A stretch of 64,000 bases of DNA from Rhodanobacter denitrificans (GTDB lineage: Bacteria > Pseudomonadota > Gammaproteobacteria > Xanthomonadales > Rhodanobacteraceae), in NCBI RefSeq assembly GCF_000230695.2, contig NC_020541.1, forward strand, positions 992,001-1,056,000. Direction: 5' to 3'. The position numbers were made by a program, and so were the translations under genes. Shown here piece by piece: positions 35,232-44,145 of the stretch (position 1 is the first letter of the stretch; each line of letters starts with the position of its first letter). The notes under the pieces are model-generated. The model ran no database searches. It worked only from the letters and a program-made list of their open reading frames with translations, and was not told the DNA's origin.

Positions 35232-37196
35232 TCACCCGCCGGATTCTGTTGGCACCAGCGCCCGCATGCTTGCAATATCGCGCTCCAGCCTGCCGCCGGT
35301 ATTGAGTGACTGTAGCGCCGCAATTTGTTTCTCCACCTCTGCATAGCGTCCTTGGGCTGCCAGCATGCGCGCCAAGGTGATGTGGTAGGCGGGTTCGCCT
35401 GGTGCGGTGGTAGTGGCATCCGAGAGCATCTGTAAACCCAACGCATGCTCGTCGAGCACATTCCACGCGTAGTCTCCATAGGTAGCCAACAGTCGGGCGC
35501 TTGGGTGTGGATGCGACAGTGCTGCAAGAAACGCCTCGGTCATGTGTTGCTTGGGCAGATCGCAGCGTTCCTCACGGGCGCATTGAGTCAGCGCTCCCAG
35601 CGAACTTTCGTCCTGCACGCCAGGCTTATGCGCTCTGAGCTTGGCAATCATGCTGTCCCACCACGCCTCCTTGATCGGCAGTCCCATGCGCGCGTTCATG
35701 AAAATCAGCGCCTGCTCCGGAAGAATCGATGAGTTCGGCAGTGCAGCCGCGTTTTCCAGCGGTACGTAGGCAAGCCGGGTGAACGGCGAAGCGGGATCGT
35801 AGTGCGAGTAGATGATGTAGGTGCGGCCCAGTTCGTATTGGGCACGCGGCGACTGCGGGGCGCGCGCGGCGAGATCTTCTGCCAGGCGCAGCGGGTTGCC
35901 CCAGGCGCAGGCGGTGAGGGCGGTCAGGACGGTCCAACAGAGTATCAGTCCGGTCAGCAACGCATATCGCGGCAGGGGTAGCAGGGAGTCTCGCGGTACG
36001 GCGAGCAGTGGCACGATCGCCAGCAGCAGGCCGAAGCTGGCGAAGTAGTTGCGGTGCTCGTAGATCAGTTCCAGCGGAAGGATGGTGCCAGTGAGCAACT
36101 GGCAGCCCAGGAACAGGGCGATGCCGAGCGCCGCCAATGGCCTGCTCCGGCGCAGCCACAGCATCAATGTGATCAGGGCGGCAAGAAAAGCCATGCAGAC
36201 CAGCGTGCTCCAGGGGGAGAGCAATCCGGTCGAAACCTGGAAGTCGTCATGATAGAACGACAGCGCGCCCGGCGTGGGAAGCAGGGTCCAGGTGATGTAG
36301 TCGACGACGATGCGCGCTTCGCTGAGCAGGCGGGTGCCTAGAGTGAAATCGCGAGCAGCCCAGGTTTCTGGCCTCAGCACACCGGGCAGCAACCAAGCCA
36401 GCCCCACCACCATGGGCAAGGCGAGTACTAGCAGGAACAGACCGATCATGCGCAGGTCGGCGCGTTGCGGCGACGACGCGTCATGCTGCGCCTGTATCGG
36501 CCTGCCGAAACGGAACAGCGTCCATTCGACCAGGAGTGCATACAGGGGAAGCATCACCGCGGTTTCCTTGGCGAGGATACCGAGGACTGTCGGTATCGTG
36601 ATGCTCGCTGCGCACAGGATCAAGCCCCGCCAGGTTCCGCCGCTCGCATGATCTGTGAGGTACCCGAGCATGCGGCGGCGACCTGTCACGTAGCCGAGCA
36701 ACCCCAGCAGCACGAACAGGTTGGCCATGCTTTCCATGCGCTGCACCACATACAGCACGGCGGTGAGGTTGATCGGCAACAGCATCCAACCGGTAGCGAT
36801 CAGTGCGGCGATGAGCGGAGTGCGCGGATGCCGACCGGAGGGATCAGATCGCAGCAGCGCCATCGAGAGCAGATACACCAGCCAGCCGTTCAGCAGATGG
36901 ATCAGCAGGTTGGTCAGCTTCATCCAGTACGGATCGATGCCGGTGGTCAGGTAGTTGACGGCGAAGCTGAGCGACGACAACGGCCGCTTGAACTCGCTGG
37001 CCGGCGAGGCCAGCGCCGCACCGACCAGTGAGGGAAAGCTGGCATCGTGCGGTTGTACGCCCTTGTTGTCGACGATGTTGGGGTAGTCGTCGAACAGGAA
37101 GCCGCCGGATAGTCCCGGCCAGTAGACGGCCAGAGTGATGGCGAAGGCGCCAAGTAGCGTCAGGAGGCGCCATGGCGAGCGGCGAAGGAGGTCCAT
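35232..37196 (-). CDS. polytopic membrane protein with C-terminal TPR-like region, candidate pilin glycosyltransferase 2
   Basis: 654 residues from ATG 37196, which overlaps the upstream stop by one base. The N-terminus has a first helix and then GLSGGFLFDDYPNIVDNKGVQ, the acidic loop motif seen in GT-C fold and TMTC-like proteins. About ten hydrophobic segments follow, with LLPINLTAVLYVVQRMESMANLF and YEHRNYFASFGLLLAIVPL as conserved cores. The last 200 residues are helical and TPR-like (RAQYELGRTYIIYSHYD, PAYHITLARMLAAQGRYAEVEKQIAAL). It is a paralogue of the gene upstream. Position downstream of a pilin suggests TfpW/TfpO-like pilin glycosylation, which is inference; a polysaccharide polymerase-like role is the alternative. 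Confidence 0.7.
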   Translation of the reverse strand: MDLLRRSPWRLLTLLGAFAITLAVYWPGLSGGFLFDDYPNIVDNKGVQPHDASFPSLVGAALASPASEFKRPLSSLSFAVNYLTTGIDPYWMKLTNLLIHLLNGWLVYLLSMALLRSDPSGRHPRTPLIAALIATGWMLLPINLTAVLYVVQRMESMANLFVLLGLLGYVTGRRRMLGYLTDHASGGTWRGLILCAASITIPTVLGILAKETAVMLPLYALLVEWTLFRFGRPIQAQHDASSPQRADLRMIGLFLLVLALPMVVGLAWLLPGVLRPETWAARDFTLGTRLLSEARIVVDYITWTLLPTPGALSFYHDDFQVSTGLLSPWSTLVCMAFLAALITLMLWLRRSRPLAALGIALFLGCQLLTGTILPLELIYEHRNYFASFGLLLAIVPLLAVPRDSLLPLPRYALLTGLILCWTVLTALTACAWGNPLRLAEDLAARAPQSPRAQYELGRTYIIYSHYDPASPFTRLAYVPLENAAALPNSSILPEQALIFMNARMGLPIKEAWWDSMIAKLRAHKPGVQDESSLGALTQCAREERCDLPKQHMTEAFLAALSHPHPSARLLATYGDYAWNVLDEHALGLQMLSDATTTAPGEPAYHITLARMLAAQGRYAEVEKQIAALQSLNTGGRLERDIASMRALVPTESGG

Positions 37197-39208
37197 CAAT
37201 CTAGAGTGCCTGCTGGAGAAGTATGGCGGGAAGTATTCATGGAGCCTGCTCTGGCGTCGAGCGCGAGTTGTCGGCGCAGATGATCCAGCTCGTGGGGCCA
37301 GTAGTGCTGGTGTTCGAGCACCCATGCGTGCAGCCATGGCATGCCGAAGCCGGGTTTCATGACGTTCCCGCTGACCGCTTCGTAGTGGTCGAGCAAGTGC
37401 AAGCCGTGTGACGGGTAGCCGGCGGCGCCCAGGGTCGCGGCGGCTTCGAGGGCTATGCCGGGCCGCACCTGCAGGTCGAGCGCGCGGGTGAAATCGGCCA
37501 GAGCCGCATCCGGCCGACCCTGCGCGAGCGCGATCTTGCCGCGCAGATAAGTCAGATCCTGTCGGGCGCCAGCGGCGGACAGCTTCGGATTCTCCAGCCC
37601 GGTGTCGATCAGTTCCAGCAGGCCTTGGAGGGTTAACCCGGGGCATTCGCCTGAGATCGTCACGGGCAGTGTGCGCTCGAACCAGTGGGTGAACAGGGTG
37701 CCGGTATTCGGAGTGCCTTGCATGGCGAGCTTCGCTGCAGCAAGATCAGTAGCCGTGATGCCGCCGACCATGCAGCGCGCGCCGATCAGGTTGAAGGCAA
37801 GCTGCACCTGACTTGGCTGATCCACGAGCAGTTTTTCCAGGCGCCGGATGGCCGCTTGCGGTCGCCCGGCCTGCATCTCGATCTGCGCGGCATTGGTCTG
37901 GGCACGTGCCGAATCGGGATTGATTTTGGCCCAAAGGAGTGCTTGGCTGTGCACGTTGCCCCATAGCTCGGCGCGGGCGTGGGTCATCCAAGCCAAGCCC
38001 AGCGGCAGCACCAGCATTAAGGCGACCTTGAGCAGGCGGAGGCTGCGTATATCGGCCAACCACAGACCAAGTGGCCAGAACATCAGCAGGGCAGGTAAGT
38101 AGTTGCGATGCTCGAAATAGAGCTCCAGCGGTATCGAGGTGGATTCCAGCAACTGGCCCGCGAAGTAGAATAGTATCGCCAACGCGAGTGCGGGATATCG
38201 CCGGCGTTGCCGCCAGGCCAGCCCGATCAGGACGAACACGGCCAATATGGCGGGTAGCGTGGTGATTGGCTGCAGCCACGAGGTCGAGGCGACGTACTGG
38301 TCGTTGAACAGGCCACTGGAGAACGGGCGCGGCAGCCACAGTAGCTGGAGGTAGTCCAGCAGCACGCGCGGTTCGGTGAGCAGGCGCTGGCCAATGCTCC
38401 ACGGACGGAATCCCACCGGACCGCCGGCCAGCACGCTGTGGAGGCCGGTCCAAGACAGATAGCCGAGGATGATGAGTGAGGGAGCGGTGCCGCATGCAAG
38501 CAAGGCTAGCCGGTGTGTCTGTCGTGCTCGGCCATGTTGCACGGGGTGGCGCGGCGCAAGCGCGACGGCCTCAATCAACAGGGCGAATATCGGCAGCAGC
38601 ACGCCGTTGGCCTTGGCTAGCATCCCCAATAGCGTGAAGCCGCCCAGGCCAAGAACGCTCCACGCCATGCCTGTCGCGGTTTTGCCTTGGGTCAACAGTT
38701 GGCGACCATGCAGCCAGAGCAGCAGACCGACGAGAGTGCAGGTGGCTGGCAGCATTGCCTCGCGCTGTACGATGTACAGCGTGGTGGAGACCAGCAGAGG
38801 ATGCAACAGCCAGAGGGCGGTTCCCAACAGGGCGGCTGTTCGGCTTTGCCGTTCATCGTAACCCAACAGGCGACCTAACTGGGCCAGCAAGGCGTAGAGC
38901 AAGATTCCGTTGAGCAGGTGGAAGATCAGGTTGGTACGTTTGAATGGAAACGGACTTGCAGGCCAATTTTGTGCATCGAGCAGAAACGTCAGTAGCGTCA
39001 GTGGGCGGCCTGTGGGATCGGCAGTGCCGGAAGTGATGTAGCGCAAAAAGGCAAGCCAGTCATCAGTGGGGCCAGTAACGCCCAATGCGGGTAGGTTGGC
39101 GAAGTCGTCGAACAGAAAACCGCCGTGCAGGCCGGGTGAGTAAGCAACCCAAGTCAATCCCAAACCTAACAACAGGAACAGGGAAGGAGCCAAAAAACGA
39201 CGGTGCAT
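37196..39208 (-). CDS. polytopic membrane protein with C-terminal TPR-like region, candidate pilin glycosyltransferase 1
   Basis: 670 residues. GLHGGFLFDDFANLPALG near residue 28 is the acidic first-loop motif; ALWLLHPLLVSTTLYIVQREAMLPA and LYFEHRNYLPALLMFWPLGLWL match equivalent segments in the paralogue downstream. The C-terminal third is helical with TPR-like repeats (ARAQTNAAQIEMQAGRPQAAIRRLEKLL; GRPDAALADFTRALDL). ATG 39208 has AGGA upstream, within 20 bases of the pilin terminator, so expression probably depends on read-through from the pilin gene. Pilin glycosyltransferases of the TfpO/TfpW groups are encoded right after their pilin; sequence-level assignment needs a search. Confidence 0.7.
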   Translation of the reverse strand: MHRRFLAPSLFLLLGLGLTWVAYSPGLHGGFLFDDFANLPALGVTGPTDDWLAFLRYITSGTADPTGRPLTLLTFLLDAQNWPASPFPFKRTNLIFHLLNGILLYALLAQLGRLLGYDERQSRTAALLGTALWLLHPLLVSTTLYIVQREAMLPATCTLVGLLLWLHGRQLLTQGKTATGMAWSVLGLGGFTLLGMLAKANGVLLPIFALLIEAVALAPRHPVQHGRARQTHRLALLACGTAPSLIILGYLSWTGLHSVLAGGPVGFRPWSIGQRLLTEPRVLLDYLQLLWLPRPFSSGLFNDQYVASTSWLQPITTLPAILAVFVLIGLAWRQRRRYPALALAILFYFAGQLLESTSIPLELYFEHRNYLPALLMFWPLGLWLADIRSLRLLKVALMLVLPLGLAWMTHARAELWGNVHSQALLWAKINPDSARAQTNAAQIEMQAGRPQAAIRRLEKLLVDQPSQVQLAFNLIGARCMVGGITATDLAAAKLAMQGTPNTGTLFTHWFERTLPVTISGECPGLTLQGLLELIDTGLENPKLSAAGARQDLTYLRGKIALAQGRPDAALADFTRALDLQVRPGIALEAAATLGAAGYPSHGLHLLDHYEAVSGNVMKPGFGMPWLHAWVLEHQHYWPHELDHLRRQLALDARAGSMNTSRHTSPAGTLD

Positions 39209-39219
39209 CGTATTTCCTG

Positions 39220-39252
39220 AAAAAAGAAGGGCCGCGCATGGCGGCCCTTCTA
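39220..39252 (-). terminator. Rho-independent terminator between pilin and membrane-protein genes
   Basis: Read leftward: AGAAGGGCCGC / GCGGCCCTTCT stem with a short loop, then six T. It follows the pilin stop and just precedes the next gene's ribosome site, so it likely gives abundant pilin mRNA and little downstream mRNA. Confidence 0.88.
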
Positions 39253-39274
39253 GGCTGGCGATGTCTGTCGCCGA

Positions 39275-39715
39275 TTACTTGCGGCACGAAGTTGGCAGGT
39301 ACTTCTGATCGACCGTCGACCCAGTACAGGTCCACTTGATCGACCCGGCCTGGGTGATGGGCGAGAGCACGAAAGTCTTGGAGCTGGGCAGGGCTGTCAC
39401 GTTCGCCTTCGGGCCACCGAACGAGGCGGTAATGACGCCACCCACAACATCAACTTTGCTGACGTACTGTCCGTTGATGCTTTGGGATTGCGCCAAACCG
39501 ATACTGGCGTTCTTGGCATTGGTCAGGGCGCCACGGTTCGAGTAGAACTCGGCAACAGCCGTCTTGGCGCCGTCGGTCAGCACCGCGCCCTCGGACACCT
39601 GCGTACGGATCAGGTAATCCTGGTAGGCAGGGATGGCGATCGCGGCGAGGATCGCGATGATCGCGACCACGATCATCAGTTCGATCAGGGTGAAGCCCTT
39701 CTGCATCTTCTTCAT
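39275..39715 (-). CDS. pilA: type IV major pilin, copy 1
   Basis: 146 residues. The prepilin leader MKKMQKG (7 residues) ends at the Gly-Phe cleavage site, followed by the hallmark [20 protein letters not shown] with Glu5, then [13 protein letters not shown]-terminal disulfide loop is bounded by Cys in WTCTGS and the terminal TSCRK. PilD (21 kb) would process it and PilB/PilC (22-25 kb) assemble it. A sigma-54-type promoter lies about 128 bases upstream of the start. It is similar to the pilin at 40.1 kb but differs strongly between residues 50 and 110. Confidence 0.95.
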   Translation of the reverse strand: MKKMQKGFTLIELMIVVAIIAILAAIAIPAYQDYLIRTQVSEGAVLTDGAKTAVAEFYSNRGALTNAKNASIGLAQSQSINGQYVSKVDVVGGVITASFGGPKANVTALPSSKTFVLSPITQAGSIKWTCTGSTVDQKYLPTSCRK

Positions 39716-39842
39716 GGTGGTTCCTCTGTTTTGGTTAGCTAACCGTGTGATGCCCCCTGAGCCCCAGTCCCTTTATCCCCCTAGGCGGGATCGGACCCCA
39801 CTCGCATGGTCGGAACGACCAGGAAGCTCGCGGCAAAGTCAA

Positions 39843-39857
39843 GCAGCATGTATGCCA
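39843..39857 (-). promoter_or_regulatory. candidate sigma-54 promoter of pilin copy 1
   Basis: Read leftward: TGGCATACATGCTGC, with the invariant GG and GC separated by 10 bases as in TGGCAC-N5-TTGC. Known pilA promoters in Pseudomonas and Xanthomonas are RpoN dependent. It predicts a leader of about 115 bases. The rest of 39716-40057 shows no gene. Confidence 0.55.
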
Positions 39858-40057
39858 CGTTTGCCGCGGGTGTATTCCCTCACACCTGTAGGTGCTTGGA
39901 TTGTGCCCGTCGTCACGAAAGCCCGCAAGCAGTGCCGATGATGCCCTGTGGATTCAAAAATTGTGACCCAGGTGCTGCGTTGCCCGGCGTGTCCTGAACA
40001 GGCCAAAAGTGACGTCGATTGTCAGTTTGTGTGCGCTGTGGCGATTCGAGCCTCTGG

Positions 40058-40501
40058 CTACCTGCGGCAGGAAGAGGGCAAGTACTTTGGGTCCAGCGTA
40101 CTGGCTGAGCACGTCCAGGCGATGCTGCCGGCATGGGTGATGGGCGAAAGCAGCAGGTATATGCTGCCGCCGTTGATGTGGGTGTTGGCTTTGGTTCCCT
40201 GGTAGAGCACCTTGATGGCGCCACCCGTCACGTCCACACTGGATACATAACTGCCCTCAATCGATCTATTTTCGGCCAGGCCCGCCGACTGGTTGTTGGG
40301 CGGGAACCGCCCGGTGTTGGAGATGAAGTCCCACACCGCGGACTTAGCCCCGTCCGCCAGGCTCATGCCCTCGGTGACTTGCGTCCGGATCAGGTAGTCC
40401 TGATACGCCGGGATGGCGATGGCGGCCAGGATCGCGATGATCGCCACGACGATCATCAGTTCGATCAAGGTGAAACCGGCGGAAATGCGCTGGCGCAACA
40501 T
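40058..40501 (-). CDS. pilA: type IV major pilin, copy 2
   Basis: 147 residues from ATG 40501 (GGGGAG upstream, six bases). The 9-residue leader MLRQRISAG precedes [20 protein letters not shown] and [16 protein letters not shown]-terminal disulfide loop is marked by WTCSAS and PSSCRR. The middle region (residues 55-115) is unlike copy 1, whereas both ends are nearly the same, as expected if the surface-exposed part diversifies. The huge open frame running through it and on to 42.8 kb is a shadow of the peptidase on the other strand. Confidence 0.95.
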   Translation of the reverse strand: MLRQRISAGFTLIELMIVVAIIAILAAIAIPAYQDYLIRTQVTEGMSLADGAKSAVWDFISNTGRFPPNNQSAGLAENRSIEGSYVSSVDVTGGAIKVLYQGTKANTHINGGSIYLLLSPITHAGSIAWTCSASTLDPKYLPSSCRR

Positions 40502-40533
40502 GGTGGACTCCCCTGTGAGTGCACCATGGACAG

Positions 40534-40548
40534 GCACGTTTTGTACCA
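40534..40548 (-). promoter_or_regulatory. candidate sigma-54 promoter of pilin copy 2
   Basis: Read leftward: TGGTACAAAACGTGC, GG and GC correctly spaced. The -24 box deviates at one base from TGGCAC. Transcription would start about 22 bases before the ATG, leaving just room for the ribosome site. Confidence 0.5.
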
Positions 40549-40705
40549 AATGTGAAGACGGAGTGTGCGTCGCATCACAACAGTGAACTTGGCCGTAGAA
40601 GCCTCCCAAGCGCTCTACGGTCCATCTTGAACGGTTGCGGCCTGCTTGCGCCTCGACAGGTGTGCGCTTTACCGTCACCGCTTTGACCACCCAAGGGGAT
40701 ACCCC

Positions 40706-42835
40706 ATGAAACCTCTGATTGCCGCGCTGCTGCTCGCGCTGGTGGCGGTGCCCGCGATGGCGGGTGACGTCGTGGATACCAGCTTCGTCAAGGCCGAGGG
40801 GGCGCATGCCTTCAACGTACGCGACCTGGTGATGATGGATCGGGTCGGCGACCCGCAGCTGTCGCCGGACGGGCGCTACGCGGCGTTCGGCGTGCGCAGT
40901 ACCGACTACGCGGCGAACAAGGGCGTCAACGCGGTCTACGTGCTGGATCTGGCCAAAGACGGCCAGCCGGTGAAGGTGGTCGACAAGGGTAGTTCGGCGC
41001 GCTGGTCGGCAGATGGGCGCAGCCTGTATTTCGTGGCGCCGGCCAAGGGTGTGGCGCAGCTGTGGCGGGTGGATCTGGGCGGCAAGGGCGGCTTGAGCCT
41101 GGCCAAGCATGCCGTGCCGGTGCAGGTCAGTCATGGCGTGCTGGATCTCGGCGGCTACAAGCTGTCGCCGGACGGCAAGCAGGTGCTGCTGTCGTACGAG
41201 GTGTTCACCGACTGCGCCACGCTGGCCTGCACGCAGCAGCGCCTCGACGCGCGCGCCAAGGACAAGGCCAGCGGCACGCTCTACGACAAGCTGTTCGTGC
41301 GGCATTGGGATACCTGGGCCGACGGTCGGCGCAACCAGCTGTTCGTGACCCGCTTCGACGGCAAGGGCCAACTGGCCGGCGAGCCGAAGCGGCTCAGCCG
41401 TGGCATCGACGGCGACGTGCCGAGCAAGCCGTTCGGCGACGAGGGCGAGTTCGGCTTCGCGCCGGACGGCAGGACCGTGTATTTCGACGCGCGCATCGCC
41501 GGCACCAGCGAGCCGTGGTCGACCAATTTCGACGTGTACAGCGTGCCGGCCGACGGCTCGGCCGCGCCAAAAAACCTCACTGCCGAAAACAAGGCGTGGG
41601 ACGCGTACCCGGTGGCCTCGCCGGACGGCAAGACGCTGTACTACCTGGCGATGAAGACCCCGGGCTTCGAGGCCGACCGCTTCGCGATCATGGCGCTGGA
41701 CCTGGCCAGCGGCGCGAAGCGCGAGGTCGATCCGAAGTGGGATCGCTCGCCCGGCGGCCTCACGATTTCCGCCGACGGCAAGACGCTGTACGCCACTGCC
41801 GACGACAACGGCCAGCATCCGCTGTTCGCGATCGACGCGGCCACCGGCAAGGCCACCCAACTGGTGGGCGAAGGCACGGTGAGCGGCTTCTCGCTGGCCG
41901 CGGGCAAGCTGCTGCTGACCCGTGACGACCTGAAGCGGCCGGCCGACGTCTACCTCGCCGCCGCCGACGGCAGCAGCCTGAAGCAGGTCACCCATTTCAA
42001 TGCGGCGGACCTGAAGAAAACGGCGATGGGCGACGCCGAGTTCTTCACCTTCAAGGGCTGGAACAACGAGACCGTGCAGGGTTACGTGGTGAAGCCGGCC
42101 GACTACAAGGCGGGGCAGACCTACCCGGTCGCTTTCATCATCCACGGCGGCCCGCAGGGCGCGATGAGCAACGGCTGGAGTTACCGCTGGAACCCGCAGA
42201 CCTACGCCGGCCAGGGCTTCGCGGTGGTGACGGTGAACTTCCACGGCTCCACCGGCTACGGCCAGGCGTTCACGGACTCGATCTCCGGCGACTGGGGCGG
42301 CAAGCCGCTGGAAGACCTGAAGCTGGGCTGGAAAGCCGCGCTGGACAAGTACAGCTTCCTCGACGGCGACCGCGCCTGCGCGCTTGGCGCCAGCTACGGC
42401 GGTTACATGACCTACTGGATCGCCGGCGTGTGGAACCAGCCGTGGAAGTGCCTGGTCGACCACGACGGCGTGTTCGACACCCGCGCCATGTACTACGACA
42501 CCGAGGAGCTGTGGTTCGAGGAGCGCGAGAACGGCGGCACCCAGTACGAGCACCCGGAGAACTACGAGAAGTTCAACCCGCTCGACCACGTCAAGGACTG
42601 GCGCGTGCCGATGCTGGTAGTGCACAGCGCCAAGGATTTCCGCATCCCGATCACCCAGGGCCTGGGCGCGTTCACTGCCATGCAGCGTCGCGGCATCCCC
42701 AGCCAGTTCCTGACCTTCCCCGACGAGAACCACTGGGTGCTGAAGCCGCACAACAGCGTGCAGTGGCACGACGCGGTGAACGCCTGGCTGAAGCAGTGGA
42801 CGGCCAAGGACGCTCCAAAAGCCGCCTCGCATTGA
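40706..42835 (+). CDS. S9 family dipeptidyl-peptidase-like serine peptidase, secreted
   Basis: 709 residues from ATG 40706 (AAGGGG upstream). Signal peptide [20 protein letters not shown]; then a beta-propeller with repeated PDG motifs ([45 protein letters not shown]). The hydrolase domain begins near residue 460 and has [19 protein letters not shown], nucleophile Ser563 (GASYGGYMT), Asp644 (HSAKDFRIP) and His676 (DENHWV). The arrangement is like DPP-IV/DAP and acylaminoacyl peptidases. It is distinct from the two S9 enzymes at 11.7-15.8 kb. A strong terminator follows. Confidence 0.94.
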   Translation: MKPLIAALLLALVAVPAMAGDVVDTSFVKAEGAHAFNVRDLVMMDRVGDPQLSPDGRYAAFGVRSTDYAANKGVNAVYVLDLAKDGQPVKVVDKGSSARWSADGRSLYFVAPAKGVAQLWRVDLGGKGGLSLAKHAVPVQVSHGVLDLGGYKLSPDGKQVLLSYEVFTDCATLACTQQRLDARAKDKASGTLYDKLFVRHWDTWADGRRNQLFVTRFDGKGQLAGEPKRLSRGIDGDVPSKPFGDEGEFGFAPDGRTVYFDARIAGTSEPWSTNFDVYSVPADGSAAPKNLTAENKAWDAYPVASPDGKTLYYLAMKTPGFEADRFAIMALDLASGAKREVDPKWDRSPGGLTISADGKTLYATADDNGQHPLFAIDAATGKATQLVGEGTVSGFSLAAGKLLLTRDDLKRPADVYLAAADGSSLKQVTHFNAADLKKTAMGDAEFFTFKGWNNETVQGYVVKPADYKAGQTYPVAFIIHGGPQGAMSNGWSYRWNPQTYAGQGFAVVTVNFHGSTGYGQAFTDSISGDWGGKPLEDLKLGWKAALDKYSFLDGDRACALGASYGGYMTYWIAGVWNQPWKCLVDHDGVFDTRAMYYDTEELWFEERENGGTQYEHPENYEKFNPLDHVKDWRVPMLVVHSAKDFRIPITQGLGAFTAMQRRGIPSQFLTFPDENHWVLKPHNSVQWHDAVNAWLKQWTAKDAPKAASH

Positions 42836-42852
42836 GCCGGTTCGCATGATGA

Positions 42853-42882
42853 AAACGGCGGCCTCCGGGCCGCCGTTTTTTT
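42853..42882 (+). terminator. Rho-independent terminator of the S9 peptidase gene
   Basis: Stem AACGGCGGCC / GGCCGCCGTT with a four-base loop, then a T run of about seven. Confidence 0.92.
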
Positions 42883-42910
42883 GCTCCTCCCCTGCAAGGT
42901 GGGGGAGGGA

Positions 42911-44137
42911 GCACGGCTCTTGCGGTGGTGCGGGCTTTTGGTTCCTCCCCCTGCATGCAGGGGGAGGCTAGGAGGGGGTAGCTCCGGGCTGGCGAGCAAG
43001 ATCAAGAGCACCCCACCCCGACCCTCCCCTGCGTTGCAGGGGAGGGAGCACGGCTCTTGCGGTGGTGCGGGCTTTTGGTTCCTCCCCCTGCATGCAGGGG
43101 GAGGCTAGGAGGGGGTAGCTCCGGGCTGGCGAGCAAGATCAAGAGCACCCCACCCCAGCCCTCCCCTGCGATGCAGGGGAGGGAGCACGGCTCTTGCGGT
43201 GGTGCGGGCTTTTGGTTCCCCCCCCTGCATGCAGGGGGAGGCTAGGAGGGGGTAGCTCCGGGCTGGCGAGCAAGATCAAGAGCACCCCACCCCGACCCTC
43301 CCCTGCGTTGCAGGGGAGGGAGCACGGCTCTTGCGGTGGTGCGGGCTTTTGGTTCCTCCCCCTGCATGCAGGGGGAGGCTAGGAGGGGGTGGCTCCGGGC
43401 TGGCGGAGAAGATCAAGAGCACCCCACCCCAGCCCTCCCCTGCGATGCAGGGGAGGGAGCACGGCTCTTGCGGTGGTGCGGGCTTTTGGTTCCTCCCCCT
43501 GCATGCAGGGGGAGGCTAGGAGGGGGTGGCTCCGGGCTGGCGGGGAAGATCAAGAGCACCCCACCCCAGCCCTCCCCTGCGATGCAGGGGAGGGAGGAAG
43601 ATTACTACGGTGCGGGCTTTTGGTTCCTCCCCCTGCATGCAGGGGGAGGCTAGGAGGGGGTAGCTCCGGGCTGGCGGAGAAGATCAAGAGCACCCCACCC
43701 CAGCCCTCCCCTGCGATGCAGGGGAGGGAGCACGGTTCTTGCGGTGGTGCGGGCTTTTGGTTCCTCCCCCTGCATGCAGGGGGAGGCTAGGAGGGGGTAG
43801 CTCCGGGCTGGCGGAGAAGATCAAGAGCACCCCACCCCAGCCCTCCCCTGCGATGCAGGGGAGGGAGGAAGATTACTACGGTGCGGGCTTTTGGTTCCTC
43901 CCCCTGCATGCAGGGGGAGGCTAGGAGGGGGTAGCTCCGGGCTGGCGGAGAAGATCAAGAGCACCTCACCCCGACCCTCCCCTGCGTTGCAGGGGAGGGA
44001 GCACGGCTCTTGCGGTGGTGCGGGCTTTTGGTTCCTCCCCCTGCATGCAGGGGGAGGCTAGGAGGGGGTGGCTCCGGGCTGGCGGAGAAGATCAAGAGCA
44101 CCCCACCCCAGCCCTCCCCTGCGATGCAGGGGAGGGA
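42911..44137. repeat. minisatellite, nine units of about 137 bp
   Basis: Units start at about 42911, 43048, 43185, 43322, 43459, 43596, 43730, 43867 and 44001. Seven are 137 bp, and two (43596, 43867) are about 134 bp with GAAGATTACTACGG in place of GCACGGCTCTTGCGG. Each unit has two palindromes, CCTCCCCCTGCATGCAGGGG and CCTCCCCTGC(G/A)TTGCAGG or GATGCAGG forms, giving 18 potential hairpins. Copies differ by few bases (GATGC/GTTGC, GAGCAAG/GGAGAAG), implying recent amplification. Short open frames in each unit are repeat artefacts. Confidence 0.95.
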
Positions 44138-44145
44138 GAAAAGCA

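Noticed and set aside
40502..42847. Leftward extension of the pilin frame to 929 codons
   Set aside because: Only the last 147 codons are pilin; the rest is antisense to the S9 peptidase. The ATG at 40501 has a proper ribosome site and prepilin leader.
42911..44137. CRISPR array
   Set aside because: Repeat units are about 137 bp with no unique spacers, and no cas gene is near.
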